Shown here: in pieces, positions 33,115 through 40,882 of the stretch | How positions within the stretch are numbered: position 1 is the stretch's first letter | Layout: every line of letters begins with the position of its first letter | Source of the DNA: Emticicia sp040253585 | GTDB lineage: Bacteria; Bacteroidota; Bacteroidia; Cytophagales; Spirosomataceae | Direction of reading: 5' to 3' | Length of the DNA: 64,000 nt | Assembly (NCBI RefSeq): GCF_040253585.1 | Contig: NZ_JBELAU010000019.1 | Span: forward strand, 25,008-89,007 | Notes under the pieces: model-generated | Databases searched by the model: none | Seen by the model: the letters and a program-made list of their open reading frames with translations, nothing else | Told to the model about the DNA's origin: nothing | Program-made: the position numbers and the translations under genes

Positions 33115-35181
33115 TTAAAGCATCGCCATAAACTCGTCTTCCGAAATCATCTTGACGTTGAGTTTTTGGGCTTTTTGTATTTTTGATGCTCCAGGTTTTT
33201 CGCCCACAATCAGAAAATCTAATTTTCCTGAAACTCCGCTCACAACTTTTCCGCCATTGGCTTCGATTTTTTGTTCGAGGGCTTCACGCTCAAAATTGGC
33301 AAATGTGCCTGTATAAAGGAATGTCTTTCCTGCGAGTTGGTCGCCTTCTATTTCTTTTACTTCGTCTTGTGCCGAAAACTGTAAGCCAGCTAATCGTAGT
33401 TTTTCGATGAAAACTTGGTTTTCTTCGTTTTGAAAATATTCTACGATGCTTTGGGCAATTTTATCGCCAATTTCGGGAGCCGTGCGAAGCGTTTCGTAAT
33501 CAGCATTTTTGATATTATCAATATTTTTAAAGAAACTCGCCAGTTTTTCGGCCACCGTTGCACCTACATAACGAATACCGATGCCAAAAAGCACTTGTTT
33601 GAAAGGTGCTTGTTTCGATTTTTCGATGCCATCTAAGATATTTTGTACGGTTTTTTCTTTAAAACCTATCTTCCTGATTTTTCCTGTGAGTTCATCTTCT
33701 GTTACTTTTTCGAGTCCGAAAAGTTTTTCGTAGGTTAAATCATATAAATCTGTGATGTCGTTGACCAAGCCTTTGTCATATAGAAGTTCGATTTTTCCTT
33801 CACCTAAACTATCAATATTCATCGCTTTTCGGTGAATGAAATGCTCGATTCGACCTCGAATTTGTGGCGGACAACCTTTTTCGTTGGTGCAATAGTGATT
33901 TGCTTCGCCTTCTTTACGAGTCAATGTACCACCACATTCGGGGCAAGTTGTTGGGTAAACAATTTCTTGCGTGTTGAACATATCTCGCTTCGATAAATCA
34001 ACGGCCGTTACTTTCGGAATGATTTCTCCACCTTTTTCTACAAATACAGTATCACCAATTCTAAGGCCCAGACGCTCAATTTCGTTGGCATTGTGGAGCG
34101 ACGCACGCTTTACTGTTGTGCCAGATAAATGTATTCCTTTGCCATTTAGTTTGTCGTTATCAAGTTCGGCAACTGGTGTAATTGCCCCCGTACGACCAAC
34201 TTGATAGGTAACGGCTTTCAAAATAGCAGGTTTCGATTCGGCTTTGTATTTATAGGCAATTGCCCAACGTGGACTCTTAGCCGTGTAACCCAGTTCGGCT
34301 CTCTGTGCAATCGAATTGAGTTTGATCACGATACCGTCAGTAGCGAGTGGTAATGAAAAACGTTTTTCATCCCAAAGTTTAATATATTCGATAACTGACT
34401 GAATATCAGAGCATTTTTGCCAAGTTGGTGAAACATTAAAGCCTAAGTTTTTGAGTGCAATGAGGCTTTCTTCGTGCGTTGCAAAAACTTCTTCATCTGA
34501 TAAAAACTGATAAACATAAGCATCAAGGCCACGACGTGCAACTTCGGCCGAATCTTGTAATTTGAAACTTCCTGAAGCGGCATTTCGAGCATTGGCGTAA
34601 CTTTCTTCGCCCGCTGCTTCGGCATCAGAGTTCATTTTTTCAAATGATGAGTAGGGGAGAAAACCTTCACCACGAATTTCAAAAGCTCCCCCCACCCCCG
34701 ATGGGGGAGCTACTTTAAGTGGTAACGTTTTTATTGTCTTTACGTTATTGGTAATATCATCACCTCTTACACCATCGCCACGAGTTACACCACGTACAAA
34801 AATGCCGTTTTCGTAGGTCATTGAGAGCGAAATTCCATCGAATTTTAGCTCGCAAATATATTCGTAGGTCTCGCCGTTGAGTCCTTTTTTTACTCTTTCG
34901 TCGAAGTCAATGAGTTCTTGTTCGTTGTAAGTATTGGCCAACGAAAGCATCGGGTACCGGTGTTCGACACTCGCAAAGTTTTTGGTAATAGTGCCGCCCA
35001 CTCGGTGCGTTGGCGATTCAGGTAATTTTAAGTCGGGATATTGATTTTCGAGCGATTCTAACTCTTTCAAGAGTATATCAAACTCTTGGTCAGAAATCTC
35101 CGATACACTATCCATGTAGTAGCGTTGGTTGTAGTAATTGAGTTTTTCGGTTAGTTCGCTTATGCGTTCGGCAGGATTCAT
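33115..35181 (-). CDS. ligA: NAD-dependent DNA ligase
   Basis: The 688-residue protein has all LigA parts: Ia domain, adenylation domain with active-site K113 in CELKFDGISLS, the RGDGVRGDDIT motif, an OB fold, a four-cysteine zinc finger (CPECGG and CTNEKGC), helix-hairpin-helix repeats and a C-terminal BRCT (GKTFLYTGTFANFEREALEQ). It seals nicks using NAD+ in replication and repair. Residues about 158-165 (APPSGVGG) replace a variable loop and are encoded by a C-rich palindrome of the type found in intergenic DNA here. Confidence 0.97.
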   Translation of the reverse strand: MNPAERISELTEKLNYYNQRYYMDSVSEISDQEFDILLKELESLENQYPDLKLPESPTHRVGGTITKNFASVEHRYPMLSLANTYNEQELIDFDERVKKGLNGETYEYICELKFDGISLSMTYENGIFVRGVTRGDGVRGDDITNNVKTIKTLPLKVAPPSGVGGAFEIRGEGFLPYSSFEKMNSDAEAAGEESYANARNAASGSFKLQDSAEVARRGLDAYVYQFLSDEEVFATHEESLIALKNLGFNVSPTWQKCSDIQSVIEYIKLWDEKRFSLPLATDGIVIKLNSIAQRAELGYTAKSPRWAIAYKYKAESKPAILKAVTYQVGRTGAITPVAELDNDKLNGKGIHLSGTTVKRASLHNANEIERLGLRIGDTVFVEKGGEIIPKVTAVDLSKRDMFNTQEIVYPTTCPECGGTLTRKEGEANHYCTNEKGCPPQIRGRIEHFIHRKAMNIDSLGEGKIELLYDKGLVNDITDLYDLTYEKLFGLEKVTEDELTGKIRKIGFKEKTVQNILDGIEKSKQAPFKQVLFGIGIRYVGATVAEKLASFFKNIDNIKNADYETLRTAPEIGDKIAQSIVEYFQNEENQVFIEKLRLAGLQFSAQDEVKEIEGDQLAGKTFLYTGTFANFEREALEQKIEANGGKVVSGVSGKLDFLIVGEKPGASKIQKAQKLNVKMISEDEFMAML
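34684..34711. repeat. C-rich palindrome inside the ligA coding sequence
   Basis: AGCTCCCCC (34684-34692) and GGGGGAGCT (34703-34711) form a perfect 9-bp stem, flanked by AAAA and TACTTT as in the intergenic C-rich repeats. It lies in frame within the adenylation domain and encodes the loop PPSGVGG. Confidence 0.75.
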
Positions 35182-35294
35182 AGGGGTCGATACTGGTTAT
35201 TGGTTCTTGGGGAATTAGTTATTTTAACTTAGACTTGGCATCCTTGAAAAGTTGTTAAATCCCAAATTATAACGCAATTTATAAAGATTTCATT

Positions 35295-35323
35295 AAAAAA
35301 GCCTGCTGTTTGGAGCAGGCTTT
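35295..35323 (-). terminator. terminator after frr
   Basis: AAAGCCTGCT and AGCAGGCTTT pair around a 6-base loop. On the minus strand the stem is followed by a T run (plus-strand A run 35295-35300), so it ends transcription from frr before ligA. Confidence 0.85.
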
Positions 35324-35333
35324 CTATTATTTT

Positions 35334-35354
35334 GCACAATTTGGAAAATTGTGC
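35334..35354. repeat. GCACAATT-type palindrome, copy 3
   Basis: GCACAATTT (35334-35342) and AAATTGTGC (35346-35354) pair around a 3-base loop. It lies between the frr stop and the frr terminator, and is the same arm as the copies at 26.7 and 30.8 kb. Confidence 0.75.
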
Positions 35355-35358
35355 TACA

Positions 35359-35919
35359 CTATACTTGCATGATGTCTTTTTCTTTTTCGGCCATTAATTG
35401 TTCGGCTTTCGTGATGTAGCTATCAGTCATTTTCTGAACACGTTCTTCTGCTTTTTTTACTTCATCTTCCGAGCCACCATCCTTCTGAATTTTCTTTAAT
35501 TCTTCGTTGGCTTCTTGGCGTACCTTACGAATATTCACACGAGCAACTTCGATTTCATTTTTTGCTTTTTTTACTAATTCTCTACGACGCTCCTCGGTTA
35601 ACGGTGGGATATTCAGACGAATCAATTCACCATCATTGGCAGGTGAAAGACCAATATTTGAGTTGATAATGGCACGCTCAATATCGTTGATGAGTTTACG
35701 CTCAAAAGGCTTGATTGAGATTGTGCGAGCATCAGGTGTGCTGATTGATGAAACTTGACTCAATGGCGTAGGCGAGCCATAATATTCAACCAGAATTCCA
35801 TCGAGCATTTGGGTAGAAGCACGCCCTGCTCTGATTTTTGAAAGTTCGATTTGCGTATGTTTCAAGGCACGTTCCATCGTGTCTTTCGCCATATCAAGGA
35901 CTAATTCTATTTCTTCCAT
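35359..35919 (-). CDS. frr: ribosome recycling factor
   Basis: The 186-residue product is the normal RRF length. Typical segments are KIRAGRASTQMLDGILVEYYG, ISIKPFERKLINDIERAI, IRLNIPPLTEERRRELVKKA and the C-terminal SYITKAEQLMAEKEKDIM. RRF works with EF-G to split post-termination ribosomes. It follows pyrH on the same strand by 47 bp, the usual pyrH-frr order. Confidence 0.97.
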   Translation of the reverse strand: MEEIELVLDMAKDTMERALKHTQIELSKIRAGRASTQMLDGILVEYYGSPTPLSQVSSISTPDARTISIKPFERKLINDIERAIINSNIGLSPANDGELIRLNIPPLTEERRRELVKKAKNEIEVARVNIRKVRQEANEELKKIQKDGGSEDEVKKAEERVQKMTDSYITKAEQLMAEKEKDIMQV

Positions 35920-35966
35920 TTTCTTAAACTTCGTATTTCTAAACTACAATATTTATAAATATTCAA

Positions 35967-36683
35967 TTAATCTCCTACCAAAGTACCAACGTTTTCGCCT
36001 TTTACCACTTTCATCAAATTGCCTGCAACATTCATATCAAAGACAATAATTGGCATTTTGTTTTCTTTACATAGTGCAAAGGCCGTCAAATCCATCACTT
36101 TTAGGTTTTTGTTGATGGCTTCTTCGTAGCTTATTTTATCGTATTTGGTGGCGGTTGCGTCTTTGCGTGGGTCGGCTGTATAAACTCCGTCAACGCTTGT
36201 GCCTTTCATCAAAACATCAACGCCCAATTCGTTGGCTCTTAATGCTCCGCCCGAATCGGTCGAGAAATAGGGGTTTCCTGTTCCTGCACCTAAGATTACG
36301 ATGCGGCCTTTTTCGAGGTGACGAATCGCACGACGACGAATAAATGGCTCAGCAACTTGTTCCATTTTAATAGCCGACATCAAGCGTGTGTTTAAACCAG
36401 CTTTTTCTAAGGCACTTTGGATGGCCATTCCGTTAATAACGGTGGCAATCATACCCATATAATCGCCTTGTTCACGGTCGATACCAGAGTTTTGGCTTGC
36501 TCCACGAAAGATATTTCCGCCGCCGATTACGATTGCTACTTGGCAACCTGCATCAATAATAGATTTAACTTCTTGGGCGTATTGCGAAAGAATATCGGAG
36601 TTAATAATTTGGCTTTTATCGCCACCGTTGAGGGCTTCGCCACTTAATTTGAGGAGGATTCGCTTGTATTTTAGTTCAGACAT
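35967..36683 (-). CDS. pyrH: UMP kinase
   Basis: The 238-residue product matches bacterial UMP kinase of the amino-acid-kinase fold: RILLKLSGEALNGG, AIVIGGGNIFRG, DYMGMIATVINGMAIQSALE, and GTGNPYFSTDSGGALRANEL. It phosphorylates UMP with ATP for pyrimidine nucleotide synthesis in the cytoplasm. It is co-directional with frr downstream and separated from the biotin carrier gene upstream by a perfect palindrome. Confidence 0.97.
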   Translation of the reverse strand: MSELKYKRILLKLSGEALNGGDKSQIINSDILSQYAQEVKSIIDAGCQVAIVIGGGNIFRGASQNSGIDREQGDYMGMIATVINGMAIQSALEKAGLNTRLMSAIKMEQVAEPFIRRRAIRHLEKGRIVILGAGTGNPYFSTDSGGALRANELGVDVLMKGTSVDGVYTADPRKDATATKYDKISYEEAINKNLKVMDLTAFALCKENKMPIIVFDMNVAGNLMKVVKGENVGTLVGD

Positions 36684-36770
36684 TGAGGGTGTATTTTAAA
36701 GCAAAGTTAGGGTTAAATTTTTGAGTTTGGAAAATTTTGAAGGTAGAATTTTGAATTGAACTATTAAAAC

Positions 36771-36817
36771 AAGTGTGGCACACCTTTTTGTATTAAACAG
36801 AAAAGTGTGCCACACTT
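36771..36817. terminator. palindrome between the biotin carrier gene and pyrH
   Basis: AAGTGTGGCACAC (36771-36783) and GTGTGCCACACTT (36805-36817) form a perfect 13-bp stem whose inner side carries CTTTTT/AAAAG. It lies after the stop of the minus-strand biotin carrier gene and probably ends its transcript. Confidence 0.7.
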
Positions 36818-36847
36818 AGGCTTCAATAATATGTTTAATGCCTATTT

Positions 36848-37345
36848 CTATTCAAATTCCATGATTAACTGCCCTTTTTCTACGCTATCGCCTGTGTTAG
36901 TTTTGATACTTTTCACAATTCCATCGCCTGCGGCTTTGATGGCGTTTTCCATCTTCATAGCTACTAAAATTAATAATACATCTCCTTTTTTTACTTCATC
37001 TCCTACTTTTACTTTCATTTCATAAATCAAACCTGGCATTGGTGCTTTGAGGTTGTTGAGTTTGGCCGAAGCAGCACTGCTCATTCCCATTTTTTCTAAA
37101 AGCAAATCTGTACGATTTTTGAGATTGACGGTGTGAATTGTCCCGTTTATTTTCAGTTTAAAGATTTTTTCGGTATAATTTGCCTCAACGAGTTCGGCAT
37201 TATATGATTGATTATCTTTTATGATATGAAAATGATTATCAGAAATATCACGGAAATCCCACAAAAATGGTTGATTATTTACTGAAACTTCTCCTTTTTC
37301 ATCTGAAATCTCAAAAGTTTGGTTGTCTATGATTGCTTTTAGCAT
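36848..37345 (-). CDS. biotin carboxyl carrier-type protein
   Basis: The 165-residue protein ends in a biotinyl/lipoyl domain (about 95-165) with the biotinylation motif in LVAMKMENAIKAAG and the flanking KAPMPGLIYEMKVKVGDEVKKGD. The N-terminal half resembles the linker domain of acyl-CoA (acetyl/propionyl) carboxylase biotin subunits rather than E. coli AccB. It carries carboxyl-biotin between carboxylase subunits, but no carboxylase gene is in the window. Confidence 0.88.
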   Translation of the reverse strand: MLKAIIDNQTFEISDEKGEVSVNNQPFLWDFRDISDNHFHIIKDNQSYNAELVEANYTEKIFKLKINGTIHTVNLKNRTDLLLEKMGMSSAASAKLNNLKAPMPGLIYEMKVKVGDEVKKGDVLLILVAMKMENAIKAAGDGIVKSIKTNTGDSVEKGQLIMEFE

Positions 37346-37385
37346 GGTTGAAGTTTTTGTTTGAAAATGTTAGATGTTGTAACAG

Positions 37386-37459
37386 ATTGTTGCACTTAGT
37401 TTTCGTTCAACTTGTTGATTATAAACAACGTTCAACCAAAAACAACAGTTTGCAACAAT
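37386..37459. repeat. word-built palindrome between the DMT transporter and biotin carrier genes
   Basis: ATTGTTGCA (37386-37394) and TGCAACAAT (37451-37459) pair, and the enclosed region is rich in GTTCAAC, GTTGA and AACAACG words that pair among themselves. It is less perfect than other members of this class. Confidence 0.5.
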
Positions 37460-37461
37460 AA

Positions 37462-38358
37462 CTACTTTTTATTTATCAAATATACACCAACCAGAATGAT
37501 TGTCATACCAAAATAATGCAAAAAAGATATAGATTCGCCATCAATGAAACCCATCAATGTTGCCACAACAGGAATTAAATAAGTTACCGAAGAAGCAAAA
37601 ACAGGTGAAGAAATCTGCAAAACATAGTTAAAAATAATAGCTGCAATGCCCGAGTTGATTGCTCCGAGTAGTAGCAACATCAATAGTGGCTGCATAGTAT
37701 CGGCATTGATGCGGGAAACAAAATCGGTCGAGAAAAGAATAATAGCTGAGATTACGGCTACACTAAAAAGCGTCCAGCCACTCAATAAAACGGCGTTGAT
37801 TCCACTCAAATGTTTACCCACGATATTTACGTTGAAGCCATACATCAATGATGCCAAGATAATCAGTAGAGCATAAGGGTTTAGCTGATTAATTGAAAGG
37901 CCATCTTTGCTTGATGAAAGCACTAAAATTACGCTTCCTGCAAAACCTAAAATCAAACCTGCTACTTGCCAACGTTTGATAATTTGTTGAAAGAAAATTG
38001 CTCCAACAATCAATACAAAAAGAGGTGTTGCAGAGTTTAAAGTGCCTGATAATGAGCTGTTTATCTTACTTCCTGCAAATGCAAATAAGAATGCAGGTAG
38101 GAAGTAACCTAAAAGCCCTGAAGCGATAAAGTATTTGGTTTTCTCCTTAGGAAATTGTTTACGAGAGGATATTATCCACGGTAAAAATACCAATCCAGCC
38201 GCCAGAATTCTGACGGTTCCTATTTGAACTGGCGTGAAAGCATCAAGGCTTTTTTTGATAATAATAAACGAAGAACCCCACATAATGGCCAGTAAACTAA
38301 GTAAAAGCCAAGAAATAAGTGTTCGGTTTTCGGGATTTGTAAAGGTCTTTTTATTCAT
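37462..38358 (-). CDS. EamA/DMT-superfamily membrane transporter
   Basis: The 298-residue protein has ten predicted membrane helices in two EamA repeats (first half LLSLLAIMWGSSFIIIKKSL, second half YALLIILASLMYGFNVNIVG). The GSSF near the N-terminus and SSPVFASSVTYLIPVVATLMG are typical. These drug/metabolite transporters export amino acids or other small molecules; the substrate is not predictable here. Confidence 0.9.
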   Translation of the reverse strand: MNKKTFTNPENRTLISWLLLSLLAIMWGSSFIIIKKSLDAFTPVQIGTVRILAAGLVFLPWIISSRKQFPKEKTKYFIASGLLGYFLPAFLFAFAGSKINSSLSGTLNSATPLFVLIVGAIFFQQIIKRWQVAGLILGFAGSVILVLSSSKDGLSINQLNPYALLIILASLMYGFNVNIVGKHLSGINAVLLSGWTLFSVAVISAIILFSTDFVSRINADTMQPLLMLLLLGAINSGIAAIIFNYVLQISSPVFASSVTYLIPVVATLMGFIDGESISFLHYFGMTIILVGVYLINKK

Positions 38359-38371
38359 AATGAAATGAGTG

Positions 38372-38488
38372 AATGCCTCAATGATTGAATGAGTGATTGA
38401 TAGAATGGTTGAATGAGCGAGTGATTGAATGAGTGATTAAGAATTAATTTAATATTCATTCATTCTCTCATTCAATCATTGAGGCATT
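38372..38488. repeat. word-built palindrome between dusB and the DMT transporter
   Basis: A perfect 22-bp stem is formed by 38372-38393 and 38467-38488; the arm contains GCCTCAATGATTGAATGAG. The 73-base loop is itself made of near-tandem GAATGAGTGATTGA words. It lies after the transporter start and before the dusB stop, both on the minus strand. Confidence 0.88.
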
Positions 38489-38492
38489 GGAT

Positions 38493-39521
38493 TTAATCTA
38501 CTCCAGCATATTCAACTTTTATTTCTTGTTTTTCGAGGACAAAACCGTCGTAAACTTTTGAAACTTCGTTGAGAATGGAAAGAATTTCTTGGAAATCCAT
38601 CGAAAGGACTAAACGCATTCGGTATTCTTTGAAGTTGGGTAATCCTTTGAAATAATTACTATAATGACGACGCATCTCTAAAATTCCTTGGCGTTCGTTT
38701 TTCCATTTCATCGAAAACTCTAAGTGCTTCTTGGCGGCATCAACTCGCTGTTCGATGCTTGGTGGAGCGAGTTTTTGTCCAGTTTTGAAGTAATGTTTGA
38801 TTTCGTTGAAAATCCAAGGATAACCAATGGCAGCACGACCAATCATAATGCCATCCACTCCGAAGCGATTGCGATATTCAAGGGCTTTTTCGGGAGAGTC
38901 AATATCTCCATTGCCAAAAATAGGAATCTTGATGCGTGGGTTTTCTTTGATTTTAGCAATCAAAGTCCAATCGGCTTCGCCTTTATACATTTGAGCTCGG
39001 GTGCGTCCATGCACCGTAAGAGCTTGAATACCAACATCTTGTAACCGTTCGGCAACTTCTTCTATATTTTTGGTTTCTTCATTCCAGCCCAAACGTGTTT
39101 TAACCGTGACAGGTAAATGGGTATTTTTTACTACCGAAGCGGTCATTTCTGCCATCTTCGGAATATCTTGCAATAAGGCAGCTCCTGCACCTCGGCATGC
39201 TACATTTTTTACTGGACAACCATAATTAATATCAATCAAATCGGGTGTTGCTGCTGTGGCAATCCGAGAACACTCGCCCATTGTTTCAACATCACTACCA
39301 AATAGTTGAATTCCAATGGGACGTTCGTACTCAAAAATATCAAGTTTCATCACACTTTTGGCCGCATTGCGAATCAATCCTTCTGAAGAAATAAACTCGG
39401 TGTACATCAAATCAGCACCGTTTTCTTTACAAACTAAACGAAAAGGAGGGTCGCTCACATCTTCCATTGGAGCGAGTAAAAGTGGAAATTCTCCTAAATC
39501 TATATTACCTATTTTTGCCAT
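38493..39521 (-). CDS. dusB: tRNA-dihydrouridine synthase (DusB type)
   Basis: The 342-residue flavoprotein shows LLLAPMEDVSDPPFRLVCKE, INYGCPVKNVACRGAGAALL with the catalytic cysteine in the cysteine-containing loop, TVKTRLGWNEE, LTVHGRTRAQMYKG and GVDGIMIGRAAIGYPW. It reduces uridines in tRNA D-loops using FMN and NADPH. Length and motif order are normal. A palindromic word repeat begins 18 bp upstream of its start. Confidence 0.95.
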   Translation of the reverse strand: MAKIGNIDLGEFPLLLAPMEDVSDPPFRLVCKENGADLMYTEFISSEGLIRNAAKSVMKLDIFEYERPIGIQLFGSDVETMGECSRIATAATPDLIDINYGCPVKNVACRGAGAALLQDIPKMAEMTASVVKNTHLPVTVKTRLGWNEETKNIEEVAERLQDVGIQALTVHGRTRAQMYKGEADWTLIAKIKENPRIKIPIFGNGDIDSPEKALEYRNRFGVDGIMIGRAAIGYPWIFNEIKHYFKTGQKLAPPSIEQRVDAAKKHLEFSMKWKNERQGILEMRRHYSNYFKGLPNFKEYRMRLVLSMDFQEILSILNEVSKVYDGFVLEKQEIKVEYAGVD

Positions 39522-39531
39522 ATTTCTGCTT

Positions 39532-39664
39532 TTAGCAATTAGCTTTTAGCCGCCTCGGCGGTCCGATTTTACTTTAATTGTTTAAAAATATTAACCAGAA
39601 TTGATGTATAATAATTCCTTAACTTGAAAAGACCAAAGCTAACGTCTAAAAGCTAAAAGCTAAA
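39532..39664. repeat. TTAGCTTTTAG-word palindrome between dusB and CPBP genes
   Basis: GCTTTTAGC/TTAGCTTTTAG words at 39528-39550 pair with CTAAAAGCTAAAAGCTAAA words at 39646-39664; the core 11-bp stem is 39539-39549 with 39646-39656. A short GCCGCCTCGGCGG hairpin lies inside. The genes on both sides are divergently transcribed, so this copy is not at a 3' end. Confidence 0.75.
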
Positions 39665-39723
39665 GAAACGTTGCTAATACAGGAAATACTGAATAATTTT
39701 ACCACAAAATTACGAAAAAACTT

Positions 39724-40662
39724 ATGAAACTTACCGATTCTCGTGAAAACCCCGCCGCTTCATCGCTTCTTGTCATAATTGGCCTGTTTCTGATAGGCTT
39801 TTTATTTTTGGGAGGTGTGATTCAGATTTTAGTGATGATGGCAGCTGGTGCTACATTAACTGATTTTGCGAATAGTGATGGTGATTTTTCAAAATTACCC
39901 AATGCGTGGCTTGGAATGATTTTAGGGCAAGGTTTGGGTTCGTTTATCGGATTTGTTGGCACTGCGTGGTTTTACTGGATAAAGATTGAGAAAAAATCTT
40001 GGCAAGACCTAAACTTTGATAAAGTACCTGCCTTGCCAGTATTCGGGATGGTGGTTTTAACCCAAATGGCTTTTATGGGTTTTAATGGTTGGTTGCAAGA
40101 ACTCAATCAAGCAGTTACGTTTCCTGAATCATTGAAAGGCTTAGAAGCATTATTGAAAGGAATGGAAGATAAATTGGCTGAAACAACTAAGTTTTTCACA
40201 GATTTTACTTCTTTTTGGCAATTTTTATTGGTGTTTTTGGTCATTGCTGTAATTGCAGGTATAGGCGAAGAATTGCTTTTTAGAGGTTTAATCATGCGAA
40301 AATTGTTGCTCGGAACGGGAAATCCACACATAGCAATTTGGGTGTCTGCATTCATTTTTGCCGTTATTCACTTTCAGTTTTACGGTATTCTGCCCCGCAT
40401 GATGTTGGGCGTATTGTTTGGCTATTTTTATTTATGGACAGGAAATATTCGTGTGCCTATTTTTGCCCACATTTTTAATAATGGCTTGGCCGTAACAATT
40501 ATGTATTTGCATAATATTGGAATTGTGAAAACTGACTTAGAAAGTATGGATGATGTGCCACTTTCAATCGTAGGTTTTTCGTTGATTGCAACTATTGGCC
40601 TTATGTTTTTGTTGAAGAATTATACAAATAGTCAACCGTCAATGGTCGATGGTCAACAGTAA
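39724..40662 (+). CDS. CPBP-family intramembrane glutamic endopeptidase (CAAX-like)
   Basis: The 312-residue membrane protein carries the CPBP motifs in order: IGEELLFRGLIMRKL (EExxxR), FAVIHFQFYGILPRMMLG (FxxxH) and FAHIFNNGLAV (HxxxN). Family members cleave or process peptides within the inner membrane. The last ten or so residues (NSQPSMVDGQQ) are encoded by a GTCAA/GGTC word repeat resembling intergenic repeats, so the natural C-terminus may have been extended by repeat sequence. A 43-codon membrane gene follows. Confidence 0.9.
   Translation: MKLTDSRENPAASSLLVIIGLFLIGFLFLGGVIQILVMMAAGATLTDFANSDGDFSKLPNAWLGMILGQGLGSFIGFVGTAWFYWIKIEKKSWQDLNFDKVPALPVFGMVVLTQMAFMGFNGWLQELNQAVTFPESLKGLEALLKGMEDKLAETTKFFTDFTSFWQFLLVFLVIAVIAGIGEELLFRGLIMRKLLLGTGNPHIAIWVSAFIFAVIHFQFYGILPRMMLGVLFGYFYLWTGNIRVPIFAHIFNNGLAVTIMYLHNIGIVKTDLESMDDVPLSIVGFSLIATIGLMFLLKNYTNSQPSMVDGQQ
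40631..40662. repeat. GTCAATGGTC word repeat forming the end of the CPBP gene
   Basis: GTCAACCGTCAATGGTCGAT and the following GGTCAACAGT repeat a GTCAA/GGTC word; this encodes the last ten residues and the stop codon. Confidence 0.6.
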
Positions 40663-40671
40663 AATTGTTTT

Positions 40672-40803
40672 ATGGAAGAACAGTCGAAATTTAAGCAATG
40701 GTTTAAGCGGCTCGGGTGGGCTGGTTTTCTATTTTTTTTGATAAAAGGCTTACTTTGGTTAATAATCCCATATCTGATAGCGAAAGGAATTATCGGGAGG
40801 TAA
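40672..40803 (+). CDS. 43-residue membrane miniprotein
   Basis: A short frame from ATG at 40672 to TAA at 40801-40803 encodes MEEQSKFKQWFKRLGWAGF, then about 20 hydrophobic residues (a single membrane helix) and a short tail ending GIIGR. The basic amphipathic start with a GWAGFLFF transition is a pattern I recall from small Bacteroidetes membrane proteins, though I cannot name a family. It is 9 bp after the CPBP stop, so probably translated from the same mRNA. Confidence 0.65.
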   Translation: MEEQSKFKQWFKRLGWAGFLFFLIKGLLWLIIPYLIAKGIIGR

Positions 40804-40880
40804 TTGAAAATGGATAATTAATAATGAGTTTCAAGTTGAAGAACTACATTCTCAATTATCCATTTTACATTCTCAATTAA
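40802..40880. repeat. word-built palindrome before ggt 3' end
   Basis: AAAATGGATAATT (40807-40819) and AATTATCCATTTT (40854-40866) form a 13-bp core stem. The flanks TAATTGA... and ...TCTCAATTA extend the pairing with interruptions. It lies between convergent genes. Confidence 0.75.
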
Positions 40881-40882
40881 AA

